60,787 bases of DNA from Prevotella sp. (GTDB lineage Bacteria; Bacteroidota; Bacteroidia; Bacteroidales; Bacteroidaceae): the NCBI GenBank assembly GCA_017470345.1, contig JAFUEP010000022.1, positions 1 through 60,787 of the forward strand, written 5' to 3'. The translations under genes and the position numbers were made by a program. Of this stretch, positions 47,349-55,015 are shown in pieces. The notes below the pieces were generated by a model. That model was not told where the DNA came from. It made no database searches and saw only the letters and a list, made by a program, of their open reading frames with translations. Each line of letters opens with the position of its first letter. The first letter of the stretch is position 1.

Positions 47349-49862
47349 TTATTTATTTCTCTCCGTGAGCACGCGCATCCAGAAGCCGCCGATGACTGAG
47401 CGGGCCTTGAAGCCGACCATGCGGCCTGTCTTTGTGTCATACCAGTCGCTGGTGGGGACGCGGCTCTCCGTCTCGTTCATATACTTATAGACGGGCTCGA
47501 CGAAGCGGAGGAAGGTCTCCTTGTCGGGGGCCATGCCGGCCGTCCAGAGGATCCAGTCGTTCTTGGTGTAGTCCTTGCGGATGTCGAGGGGCAGTCCGTA
47601 CTTGTTCTGCTTCTTCAGGTAGTACTTCACGTCGCGCTCCATGGCGCCCTCGGGGAATACTTTGGTCTGCCAGAGCTTGTCCCAGATCATGTTGTACTTC
47701 TGGCTCCACGTGTTCTTGCGGTCGAAGGCCAGTCGGTAGTGGTCGCCCTCGCGGGCATCCTTCTCCCACTGCTGACCCATCTCGCGGGCGCGGCTGAGGT
47801 ATTGGTCGGCCCTTTCCGTGTCGCCCATCATGCGGGCAATCTCGGCGAAGGCAGCGACGCCCATGATGGCCTTGACGGCGAGGTTGGCGTTGTGGGCCCA
47901 GTGGCCGGCGAAGTCGTCGGTGCAGAGCTGGTTGGCGGGGTCCTGACCGTTGTCAGAGAGATAGTCGGCCCAGGTCTGCAGGATGCGGTAGTACTTGCTG
48001 ACGTAGTTGGCGTTGCCGTCCTGGCGGCAGAGCTGGGCGGCCAGGGTGAGCATGTTGCCGGCCTCCTCGAGGGGCATGTCGCCGCCGTAGACCTGTCCGT
48101 TGGCGATGGGGTAGGTGCCGAGGTCGTGAGCGGCGAAGGGCTTGGTCCATCGGCCCGAGAGCGAATAGTCGAAGATGGAGGTCATCATGGCCTTCTGCAG
48201 TTCGGGGTTGTAGCAGAGGAAGAGTGGAGCCTCGGGATAGGTCAGGTCGACGGTGTTGACGCAGCCGTTGGAGTTGTTCTCCTTCGAGAAGAAGAGCAGG
48301 TTGCCGTCGCAGTCCTCGAAGAGCTTGTGGGCGGCGATGACGTGGCGATAGGTGCCGGAGAGCATCTCGGCGTAGTGGGCATTGCCGACGGCCATGGCGT
48401 CGTCGTAGATCATGCGGTCGAACTGGCGGCAGCGCTGCATGATGTTCTGATACTGCGAGCTCATGCGGCGGAACATCTGGAAGATGGAGACCGTGCCCTG
48501 GTGAGCCCAGTAGCCCTTGTAGCGGCGATACATGTACTCGATGTCCTCCACTTCGTCGTAGCCCAGCATCATGTAGCTGGCGGCCTGACTGACCTGTCCG
48601 AAGTTGTGGACATAGCTCAGCGTGGGCATCTGCGAGGCCTTCGTGCAGTCGATGTAGCCGCGGCCGCGCTCAGGCATGATGCGTCCGTGCTGGGCGAAGT
48701 CGATGTGGGCCTTGTCGGTGGCGCCGATGCTGACCTCGCCGTTGATGGCCGGCAGGTAGAGGTAGCCCCAGTCGATGCAGATGCCGTCGCCCTTCTTGGC
48801 GAGGATGGGCTGCTCGATGGTGCCCGTGCGGGCATAGGCCGTGCCGCCCTCGCGGACGATGGTGGTGCGGGTGGGCTGGCTCACCTTGTTGAGGGCCATC
48901 TCAGGCGTGGTGCCGAAGAAGAACTGCACGTCGTGCTTCTGGCCGTCGGTGGCGCGCACCTGATAGGAGATGTAGTTGATGGGCGAGGAGAGCAGGTCGT
49001 AGTCGTCGATGAGCATCGGGGCGGTGAAGATGACGTCGAGCTCGACGGGTCCGCATATAAAAGTATAATATGTGTTGGTTGCCAGCACGTCGACCGACTT
49101 CTGGCGGGCCGTCTCGATGTTGCCCGACGAGAGGTTGATGTTCTTGAAGAGTCCGAAGTCGGTGTAGGCACCGCCGGTGGTGTTGTGGCAATGGGCGGCG
49201 ATGATGTTCTCGCCCTCGTGGAGCAGGCCCTTCAGCTTGCCGTCCAGGTGGAGCTTGACGCCCTCGACCCACGTCTCGCCCGTGTCGGCCACCTTCGTGC
49301 CGTTGATGTAGAGCTCGAAGACGTCGTCGTGCGAATAGACCATCCAGAGGTCCTCCTTCAGGTCGGAAGCCTTCAGGTTGATGGTGCGGCGCACGTAGAG
49401 GTCGCTGTTCAGGTCGCTCCAGTGGGTGCGCACGAAGCTCAGCCCGTCAGATCCCCACGCGGCCTGGCCCCGCTGCCAGCCCTCGAGCCGGAAGTCGGGC
49501 TTCGTCCAACTCAGCCCCTGCTGAGGCTTGCGGCTGTAGTCGGCCTCCCACGCCTCCTCGTTGGCCATGGGGACGACGGTCTCGAGCACCTGGCGCTCGG
49601 CGCCCATCCAGCGATAGGTCTTGCCGTCGACGCGCAGCAGGCCCTCCATGGGCTTCTCGTCGTTGGTCCAGTGGCGGGTCGTACCGTCGGTCAGCTGGTC
49701 GTAGGGCGACCAGACGGAGAAGTAGGGATCGCTCACCACGAGCGGCACTGAGGGCAGTCTGAGGTCCGTCGGCTTGTAAGGCTTGAAGAAGTCGGCCGAC
49801 TGGGCCTGAGCGGCGAGTGCAGTGGCCATCACAGCCAGCGTTGTCAAGAATGTTTTTTTCAT
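47349..49862 (-). CDS. Glutaminase-family (DUF4964/DUF5127/DUF4965/DUF1793) secreted protein
   Basis: 837 residues with signal peptide MKKTFLTTLAVMATALAAQAQ. The N-terminal DUF4964-like segment (LRLPSVPLVVSDPYFSVWSPYDQLTDGTTRHWTNDEKPMEGLLRVDG) is followed by an inserted galactose-binding-like domain near residues 175-245 (LWMVYSHDDVFELYINGTKVADTGETW, HEGENIIAAHCHN). Then come the DUF4965 and DUF1793 parts (IEYMYRRYKGYWAHQG; FFSKENNSNGCVNTVDLTYPEAPLFLCYNPELQKAMM; DFAGHWAHNANLAVKAIMGV). Fungal members were named glutaminase A; PUL-associated bacterial members probably act on glycans, and the (alpha/alpha)-barrel shape fits that. It is the first gene of the minus-strand run. Activity cannot be assigned from sequence. 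Confidence 0.82.
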   Translation of the reverse strand: MKKTFLTTLAVMATALAAQAQSADFFKPYKPTDLRLPSVPLVVSDPYFSVWSPYDQLTDGTTRHWTNDEKPMEGLLRVDGKTYRWMGAERQVLETVVPMANEEAWEADYSRKPQQGLSWTKPDFRLEGWQRGQAAWGSDGLSFVRTHWSDLNSDLYVRRTINLKASDLKEDLWMVYSHDDVFELYINGTKVADTGETWVEGVKLHLDGKLKGLLHEGENIIAAHCHNTTGGAYTDFGLFKNINLSSGNIETARQKSVDVLATNTYYTFICGPVELDVIFTAPMLIDDYDLLSSPINYISYQVRATDGQKHDVQFFFGTTPEMALNKVSQPTRTTIVREGGTAYARTGTIEQPILAKKGDGICIDWGYLYLPAINGEVSIGATDKAHIDFAQHGRIMPERGRGYIDCTKASQMPTLSYVHNFGQVSQAASYMMLGYDEVEDIEYMYRRYKGYWAHQGTVSIFQMFRRMSSQYQNIMQRCRQFDRMIYDDAMAVGNAHYAEMLSGTYRHVIAAHKLFEDCDGNLLFFSKENNSNGCVNTVDLTYPEAPLFLCYNPELQKAMMTSIFDYSLSGRWTKPFAAHDLGTYPIANGQVYGGDMPLEEAGNMLTLAAQLCRQDGNANYVSKYYRILQTWADYLSDNGQDPANQLCTDDFAGHWAHNANLAVKAIMGVAAFAEIARMMGDTERADQYLSRAREMGQQWEKDAREGDHYRLAFDRKNTWSQKYNMIWDKLWQTKVFPEGAMERDVKYYLKKQNKYGLPLDIRKDYTKNDWILWTAGMAPDKETFLRFVEPVYKYMNETESRVPTSDWYDTKTGRMVGFKARSVIGGFWMRVLTERNK

Positions 49863-50222
49863 CTTTTCTATCTATTATTAATATTGAGTGCTCTTGTCGT
49901 TAGCTGATAATCCATAGAAAACAATCTTTATTACCTGTAAAAGAACAATCCTGTCGGAAGAATAATAACTGACTACTATTACTTATTTAACCAAAACTAA
50001 CTATTAACTTTCTTTGCGAGACGGCTCACTTGCCTTTTCGAGAGCAAAATAACGAAGAAAAAACGAGAAGGAAGGAAAAATGCCGTTCAAAACAAGAGAA
50101 AATCCGTTCAAACCGGCCTTTTTCGAATCTACGGACGGGCAAAAGAACTGAAATTTTTGTCGTTTGAAAAATTTGTTGTATATTTGCAAGCGCATTACTA
50201 ACTCATAACGACCCGCTTAAGA
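49863..50222. other. 360-bp divergent intergenic region
   Basis: It is AT-rich and separates the minus-strand PUL operon from the GH43-like gene on the plus strand. A minus-strand -7-like motif (TAGTTTTG, 49992-49999) could serve the PUL operon but lacks a clear -33. The plus-strand promoter lies at 50156-50186. There are two near-copies of ATCCGTTCAAA/GCCGTTCAAA around 50081-50113. No coding sequence is supported. Confidence 0.55.
50156..50186 (+). promoter_or_regulatory. Bacteroidota-type promoter of the GH43-like gene
   Basis: TTTG (50156-50159) and TATATTTG (50179-50186) are 19 bp apart, a full match to the consensus. The start codon is 37 nt downstream. Confidence 0.75.
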
Positions 50223-51254
50223 ATGAAACACCGATATATGCTGATGGCCGCCGTCAGCGCCGTCATGGCCCTCACCGCGGCCTGCACCGGACGTCAGGAC
50301 GCCGCACCCGACGACACCTCGGCTCTGCTCCTCGAGCAGGGATGCTATCCCTACGCCCTCCGCCACGACGGACATTATTACTACACGATGCAGGTGCGGT
50401 CGGCCGACACCGTCGCCATCTGGCAGACCGACGACCTCGGCCAGCTCGCCACGGCCCGCCGCCGCGACGTGTGGACCACGGCCGACTCGGCCTCGCTGGG
50501 CCACTTCTGGTCGCCCGAGCTCCACCGCATACAGGGCCGCTGGTATCTATACTTCGAGGCCGACGACGGCAACACCGACGACCACCAGCTCTACGTCATG
50601 GAGTGCGAGGGCCAGGACCCGATGACCGACCCCTTCCGCATGCGCGGACCCATCATGACCAACCCCGAATGGAACTTCGGCCTCCACCCCACCATCCTGC
50701 AGCTGCCACAGACGGGCGAGCTCTACCTGCTCTGGAGCGGATGGCCCACGCGGCGCGCCGAGACGGAGACGCAGTGCATCTACATCGCCCGCATGGAGAA
50801 CCCCTGGACCACGGGCTCCGAGCGCGTCATGATCTCGCAGCCCGAATACGAGTGGGAGCGGCAGTGGATCAACCCCGACGGCAACCGCTCGGCCTATCCC
50901 ATCTTCGTCAACGAGAACCCCGAGGCCTACCTCTCGCCCGACGGGCAGCGCGTCGTCGTCTGCTATTCCGCCAGCGGCATCTGGACGGCCTACACCTCGC
51001 TCGGCATGCTCACAGCCCCCGCCACGGCCGACCTGCTCGACCCCGCCGTGTGGCAGAAGAGCCCCGAGCCGGTGCTCAGTCCCGACTCGCTGACGGGCAT
51101 CAGCGTGTCGAACATCTCGCTCGTCCCCGCAGCCGACGGCCGGTCGACCGTCATGGTCTACGAAGCCCGCTCGCGCATCGGCAACAACAACGAGATCCGC
51201 CAGGTGCGCATGCGCCCCATAGAATGGGCCAAGAACGGCACGCCGCAGTTCTGA
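50223..51254 (+). CDS. GH43-like lipoprotein with altered catalytic positions
   Basis: 343 residues; lipobox LTAAC with Cys21. The five-bladed propeller plan of GH43 arabinofuranosidase-type enzymes is clear (GHFWSPELHRIQGRWYLYFEA, YLLWSGWPTRRAETETQCIYIARMENPWT, MISQPEYEWERQW, VVCYSASGIWTAYTSLGMLTAP). At the position of the catalytic base, relatives have G-A-D-P-Y; here it is G-C-Y-P-Y. At the pKa-modulating position, relatives have D-A-T; here it is L-H-P-T. The acid position may remain as VNENP (relatives VNEGP). It may be a catalytically inactive binding protein, or use other residues. It is transcribed away from the PUL operon from its own promoter. Confidence 0.8.
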   Translation: MKHRYMLMAAVSAVMALTAACTGRQDAAPDDTSALLLEQGCYPYALRHDGHYYYTMQVRSADTVAIWQTDDLGQLATARRRDVWTTADSASLGHFWSPELHRIQGRWYLYFEADDGNTDDHQLYVMECEGQDPMTDPFRMRGPIMTNPEWNFGLHPTILQLPQTGELYLLWSGWPTRRAETETQCIYIARMENPWTTGSERVMISQPEYEWERQWINPDGNRSAYPIFVNENPEAYLSPDGQRVVVCYSASGIWTAYTSLGMLTAPATADLLDPAVWQKSPEPVLSPDSLTGISVSNISLVPAADGRSTVMVYEARSRIGNNNEIRQVRMRPIEWAKNGTPQF

Positions 51255-51358
51255 TTTGTTCTAAGGATTTTTTTTCTAGGGATTATTTTTTTTATTCTAG
51301 GGATCTTAGGATTTTGGGATTTTGAGTGCACCGTTGAATCCTTAAATCCTAAAATCCT

Positions 51359-51426
51359 TAGAATAAAACAATCTTTAGAATAAAACAATCCTTAGAATAA
51401 AACAATTCTTAGAATATAATGTAAAT
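51359..51426. repeat. 17-bp tandem array
   Basis: TAGAATAAAACAATCCT-type units start at 51359, 51376, 51393 and 51410, exactly 17 bp apart, then decay to scattered TAGAATAAA copies up to 51478. Confidence 0.8.
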
Positions 51427-51476
51427 CCATAGAATAAAAATATAAATCCTCAGACTAAATAATTCCTTAGAATAAA

Positions 51477-51508
51477 GACGCCCCTGCTCTCACCGGAGCA
51501 GGGGCGTC
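51477..51508 (-). terminator. Strong hairpin, probable terminator of the minus-strand secreted-protein gene
   Basis: GACGCCCCTGCTC (51477-51489) pairs perfectly with GAGCAGGGGCGTC (51496-51508). Read on the minus strand it is followed by TTTATTCT. A partial copy (GAGCAGGGG) lies next to the gene's stop codon at 51592-51600. Confidence 0.75.
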
Positions 51509-51601
51509 TTGCATAACAGTGTGTCAAATTCTCAAATTCGTGATAAACAACCCGTGTTTAATTCTCAAATTCTCAAATTCGTGATGAATAAGAGCAGGGG
51601 C

Positions 51602-54600
51602 TTACTTCATGATGACCTTCTTGCCATCGACGATGTAGAGGCCCTTCTTCGTGGCCACGACCTTCTGGCCCTGCAGGTTGTAGACGTTGCCGTCCATGCG
51701 CTCGGCAGCCACCTCGGTGATGCCTGTGACAGTCTCGTCGTACGGCTTCAGATAGATGGCGTAGAGGTTGATGCCGTCCTTTTCGCTGTAGATGTAGACG
51801 GGCTCCTCCAGCTCGGCCTGGACGGAGCTCATCTCCTTCGTCACCTCACCGGCGGCAGCCGTCATCGTGGCCACGACGTTCGAGAACTCGCCCGTGGCGA
51901 TGTTGAGCGTGCGCTCCCTGCTGGTGCTGGCCGAGGTCAGCACAACCTCGATGTTGAAGTTGCCGGGAGCCAGGAACGTCAGCACGCGGTTGTTCTCCGA
52001 GCCCGTGCCGCCCAGCTTCAGGCGCTGCGTGTAGTCGACGCCGTCGACGCTGCGGGCGTGAGCATCAATATCTATGGTGTTCTCAGGATTGTTGACGACA
52101 GCCGTCAGACCGTCCACCTCGATGGAAGGATAGATCGTGCCGGCCGTCCAGTTCGAGAAGTTCCACGTCTTAGGCAGCGTGACAGCCTCGGTGGGCTGGC
52201 CCTTGTAGACGAGGCGGAAGTTGTCGAACATGGTCCAGTCGCCCGTCTGCTGGAGCTCGTCCTTCTTGACGCCAAGGGTCAGCTTGCCGTCCTCGCCGAC
52301 CAGCACCTCGACGGATGCCTTGTAGTAGCCATACTCGAAGTACTCAAGTGCCGACTGGGGCATGTTGGGGAATGCACCGTCGTTGCAGTACTGCATATCG
52401 GTAGCACCGGGCACCTTGCTCATCACCGATGTGATGTTGGGCAGCAGGGCCTTGGCGTCGTTGGCAAAGAGATAGGCCAGCTGGACAGGCTCCTCGCCGT
52501 TGTTGTAAGCCTCGGCTTGGGCTCCGCCGTTGCCGTTGCGGAAGAATCCGTTGACGCTCACCTCATAGACACCGGGCTTGAGGCCCTCGAGGTTCTGAGT
52601 GAAGCTGAAGTTCTTAGGCTCGAAGTACTCGTAGCCGTAGTTCTCGGCACGGTTACCGTCGTTGTTGGTGAGGGTCGACACGCGTGCACCGCCGTTGCCG
52701 CCTTCGCACTCCTTCGTCCACATGTCGTAGCCGTCCTGACGGTTCAGGCTGGCATTCTTGATCAGATAGCTCACCTCGACGGGTGCGGCAGCGTTGGCCT
52801 TCTCGATGAGAGCCTCGCGCTCAGCCGCGGTGATGACCTTCCACTGGTTCATCGGGTTGTCAAAGCCGAAGCGGTCGATGGCGACGGTCGACCAGTACTT
52901 CTCGCCGTTGGTCGCGCCGTTGGGGTCGTAGCCCAGCAGGTTGCCGTCGTTGCCGGTGGAACTGATGTTGTAGACGCCCTCCTTGCCCTCGACGGGCACG
53001 AAGTGCCAGATGTCATCGTAGGGTGTGTCGACATAGCCGCCCCAGTTCAGCCAGCCGCCACCGCGTTCGGTCTTGATGCGGAAGTTGTTCTCCTCGGCGG
53101 GGTCGAGGTCGATGAGTTCCACCTCGATGCCGGCCTGGTCGACGGCAGCGTGGGTGTTCCAGTCGGAGCCGGTGCCCAGGAAGAGACCCGTGCCGACGTT
53201 GAAGATGTAGACCTTGCCGGCAGCGGGCTTCGAGCCGGTGTAGATGTCCTTCATGCCCTGGGCCTTGATCTTGCGGGCAGCGCGCAGGTCGTAGAGGGCC
53301 TGGTCGAGGCTGGCAGCCGTAGCTGTGGCCACGTTCTCAATCAGGTTGTTGGCCACGCTGACGTCGATGCCCTCAGCCTTGGCCAGTTCGGCCGTAGCAC
53401 GCAGAATCTCGATGTTGGCATTGGTAGGTGCATTCTTGACGGTGTTGATAGCCTCGTCAATGGCGTTGATGGCAGCGGTCAGCTCCTCCTCGGTGGAGGC
53501 GGCTGTGAGCGTCTTGGCGTTCTCGAGGGCTGCAGTGAGGACCTCCAGGAACGACTCGGGCACGTCGGCATTGAGGGCCTCAGCCTCGGCAATCTTAGCC
53601 TGCAGACTCTTGTAGAGGGCCAGGCCTACGGCACCCTTGTAGGTGACGATGACGCGATGCCAGTTGAACCACTGCTCACCGCCGCTGACACTGAACTTGA
53701 TGTCCATCGAGCCTTCCTTCACCTTGACGTTGTCGATGAAGGCGCTGGCCTGGTCGAGAGCCAGGGCGTCGGAGGCCGTCCACATCTGGTTGGGGCGCTG
53801 GCCACCGGTGCAGTTCACCCAGTCAGAGCCGTTGCTGACATTCCAGTAGGCAGCGAGGTCGTCCATGAGGGGGAAGTTCTTCTCGTAGGTGTCCTGTGTG
53901 GTGACGGTCAGCTTCGGAGCTGTGGCGTCGCCGCCATCCAGGCGATACATACCCATGAAGCGCACGTCGTAGAGACCGTTGGGCACCTCCTTGGTCTGAT
54001 GAGCCGTGAAGGGCACGTGCCAGCGCTCCCATTCGCCTGCGCCGTACTTGGCAATGTCGTCGGCCTCCCAGTTCCAGGCGTCCATGTTCTTGTCGGCTGC
54101 CATGTCGGGATTGTCGAACAGATAGGAAGCGTCGACAGGCTCCTCAATGGAAGCGGCAACAGCGACGAAGAGGGTGCGGAAGGCAGCACGCAGCTCGTCG
54201 GCCGTAGCCTCAGCGTTGGTGTAGACCTCGTTGGCCGTAGCGAGGGCTGCAGCATTAGCCTCGACGGCACCGGCGTTCTCCAGGGCCTTGTAGACCTGCC
54301 ACATGGCCTTGCGGGCCTTGAAGGCGCGCAGCTTGCCAGCCTCGACGTCGGCAGGCGTGACGAAGGTCCAGTCCGTGAATCCCTTGCCGTTGAACAGCGT
54401 CGTCTGTCCGCCGCGCAGGAACTTCACGTCGAGCAGCTTGTTGGCGCCCACGTTGGTCAGCGTGTAGGCATTAGGATAGTTAGCGGATGCGGCGTAGGTG
54501 AAGCGTCCGTAGTCGCCCATCTGGTCTTCCCAGATGTCGGTCCACATGGATGCATCGCCCTCGGGGTTGGCAGGATCCTGGGCAAACCAGCGACGGGCGT

Positions 54601-54901
54601 CGCGGTCCTTGATGTGGATCTTGATGGTCTTTTCGCCATCGGCAAAGATGTTGATGGGCTGGCGGCCGGCACCGGCAGCGGCGTCGCCGTTCTCCAGCTG
54701 GTCGGCAATGGCCTTGGTCTGCCAGTTGTAACCACGGGTGAGGATGGCCTCTGCCTCGATGTTGTAGACGTAGACGTCAGTGCCAGAGTCAAGCGTCGAA
54801 GGGTCCTGACCCGGTGCAGCGGGAGCTGTCCATGTGCCCTGAGCGGCTGCTGTGAGCGCTCCGGCAACGAACATTGCCACAAGTAGAAGATTTTTCTTCA
54901 T
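51602..54901 (-). CDS. Large secreted multidomain protein with sorting-type C-terminus
   Basis: 1,099 residues from the start at 54901 (MKKNLLLVAMFVAGALTAAAQ); two extra codons upstream are possible. N-terminal lectin-like region (WTAPAAPGQDPSTLDSGTDVYVYNIEAEAILTRGYNW, cut here), then helical FIVAR-like segments (KAFKARKAMWQVYKALENAGAVEANAAALATANEVY; LTAALENAKTLTAASTEEELTAAINAIDEAINTVKNA, each a heptad-rich stretch). Binding-module-like beta domains follow (GVYNISSTGNDGNLLGYDPNG; LKPGVYEVSVNGFFRNG). The C-terminus (GNVYNLQGQKVV...KGLYIVDGKKVIMK) resembles a type IX sorting tail. No catalytic domain was recognised. Its place between HTCS and the PUL operon suggests polymer binding at the surface. 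A weak TACCTTTG -7 motif is at 54953-54960. Confidence 0.82.
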   Translation of the reverse strand: MKKNLLLVAMFVAGALTAAAQGTWTAPAAPGQDPSTLDSGTDVYVYNIEAEAILTRGYNWQTKAIADQLENGDAAAGAGRQPINIFADGEKTIKIHIKDRDARRWFAQDPANPEGDASMWTDIWEDQMGDYGRFTYAASANYPNAYTLTNVGANKLLDVKFLRGGQTTLFNGKGFTDWTFVTPADVEAGKLRAFKARKAMWQVYKALENAGAVEANAAALATANEVYTNAEATADELRAAFRTLFVAVAASIEEPVDASYLFDNPDMAADKNMDAWNWEADDIAKYGAGEWERWHVPFTAHQTKEVPNGLYDVRFMGMYRLDGGDATAPKLTVTTQDTYEKNFPLMDDLAAYWNVSNGSDWVNCTGGQRPNQMWTASDALALDQASAFIDNVKVKEGSMDIKFSVSGGEQWFNWHRVIVTYKGAVGLALYKSLQAKIAEAEALNADVPESFLEVLTAALENAKTLTAASTEEELTAAINAIDEAINTVKNAPTNANIEILRATAELAKAEGIDVSVANNLIENVATATAASLDQALYDLRAARKIKAQGMKDIYTGSKPAAGKVYIFNVGTGLFLGTGSDWNTHAAVDQAGIEVELIDLDPAEENNFRIKTERGGGWLNWGGYVDTPYDDIWHFVPVEGKEGVYNISSTGNDGNLLGYDPNGATNGEKYWSTVAIDRFGFDNPMNQWKVITAAEREALIEKANAAAPVEVSYLIKNASLNRQDGYDMWTKECEGGNGGARVSTLTNNDGNRAENYGYEYFEPKNFSFTQNLEGLKPGVYEVSVNGFFRNGNGGAQAEAYNNGEEPVQLAYLFANDAKALLPNITSVMSKVPGATDMQYCNDGAFPNMPQSALEYFEYGYYKASVEVLVGEDGKLTLGVKKDELQQTGDWTMFDNFRLVYKGQPTEAVTLPKTWNFSNWTAGTIYPSIEVDGLTAVVNNPENTIDIDAHARSVDGVDYTQRLKLGGTGSENNRVLTFLAPGNFNIEVVLTSASTSRERTLNIATGEFSNVVATMTAAAGEVTKEMSSVQAELEEPVYIYSEKDGINLYAIYLKPYDETVTGITEVAAERMDGNVYNLQGQKVVATKKGLYIVDGKKVIMK

Positions 54902-55015
54902 AAGCATTGGTTTTTAGTTAATAATAAAGTGGTTGTAAGACAATTTCGGGTACAAAGGTATGACATTATATTTATATAATAGGAAAAAAACTCGTCAAAG
55001 TAGGCGAAAAACTGT

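Larger units (their letters stand above)
51255..51601. other. 347-bp gene-free spacer with AT-rich repeats and a terminator
   Basis: After the GH43-like stop there are T-rich CTAGGGATT/TTAGGATT repeats (51262-51320), the 17-bp array, a strong hairpin (51477-51508), and direct repeats containing TTCTCAAATTCGTGAT (about 51529 and 51570). No coding sequence is seen. Confidence 0.6.

Noticed and set aside
49992-49999. PUL operon promoter (TAGTTTTG on the minus strand)
   Set aside because: The -7 motif fits but no TTG/TTTG was found 19-21 bp further upstream, so it is mentioned only as a possibility.
50223-51254. GH43-like gene as a pseudogene
   Set aside because: The frame, lipobox, promoter and overall fold are intact; only catalytic positions differ, which fits a binding role better than decay.
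51509-54886. A 1,125-codon + strand frame opposite the large secreted protein
   Set aside because: It has the same antisense artefact composition; the minus-strand frame has a signal peptide, domains and a sorting tail.
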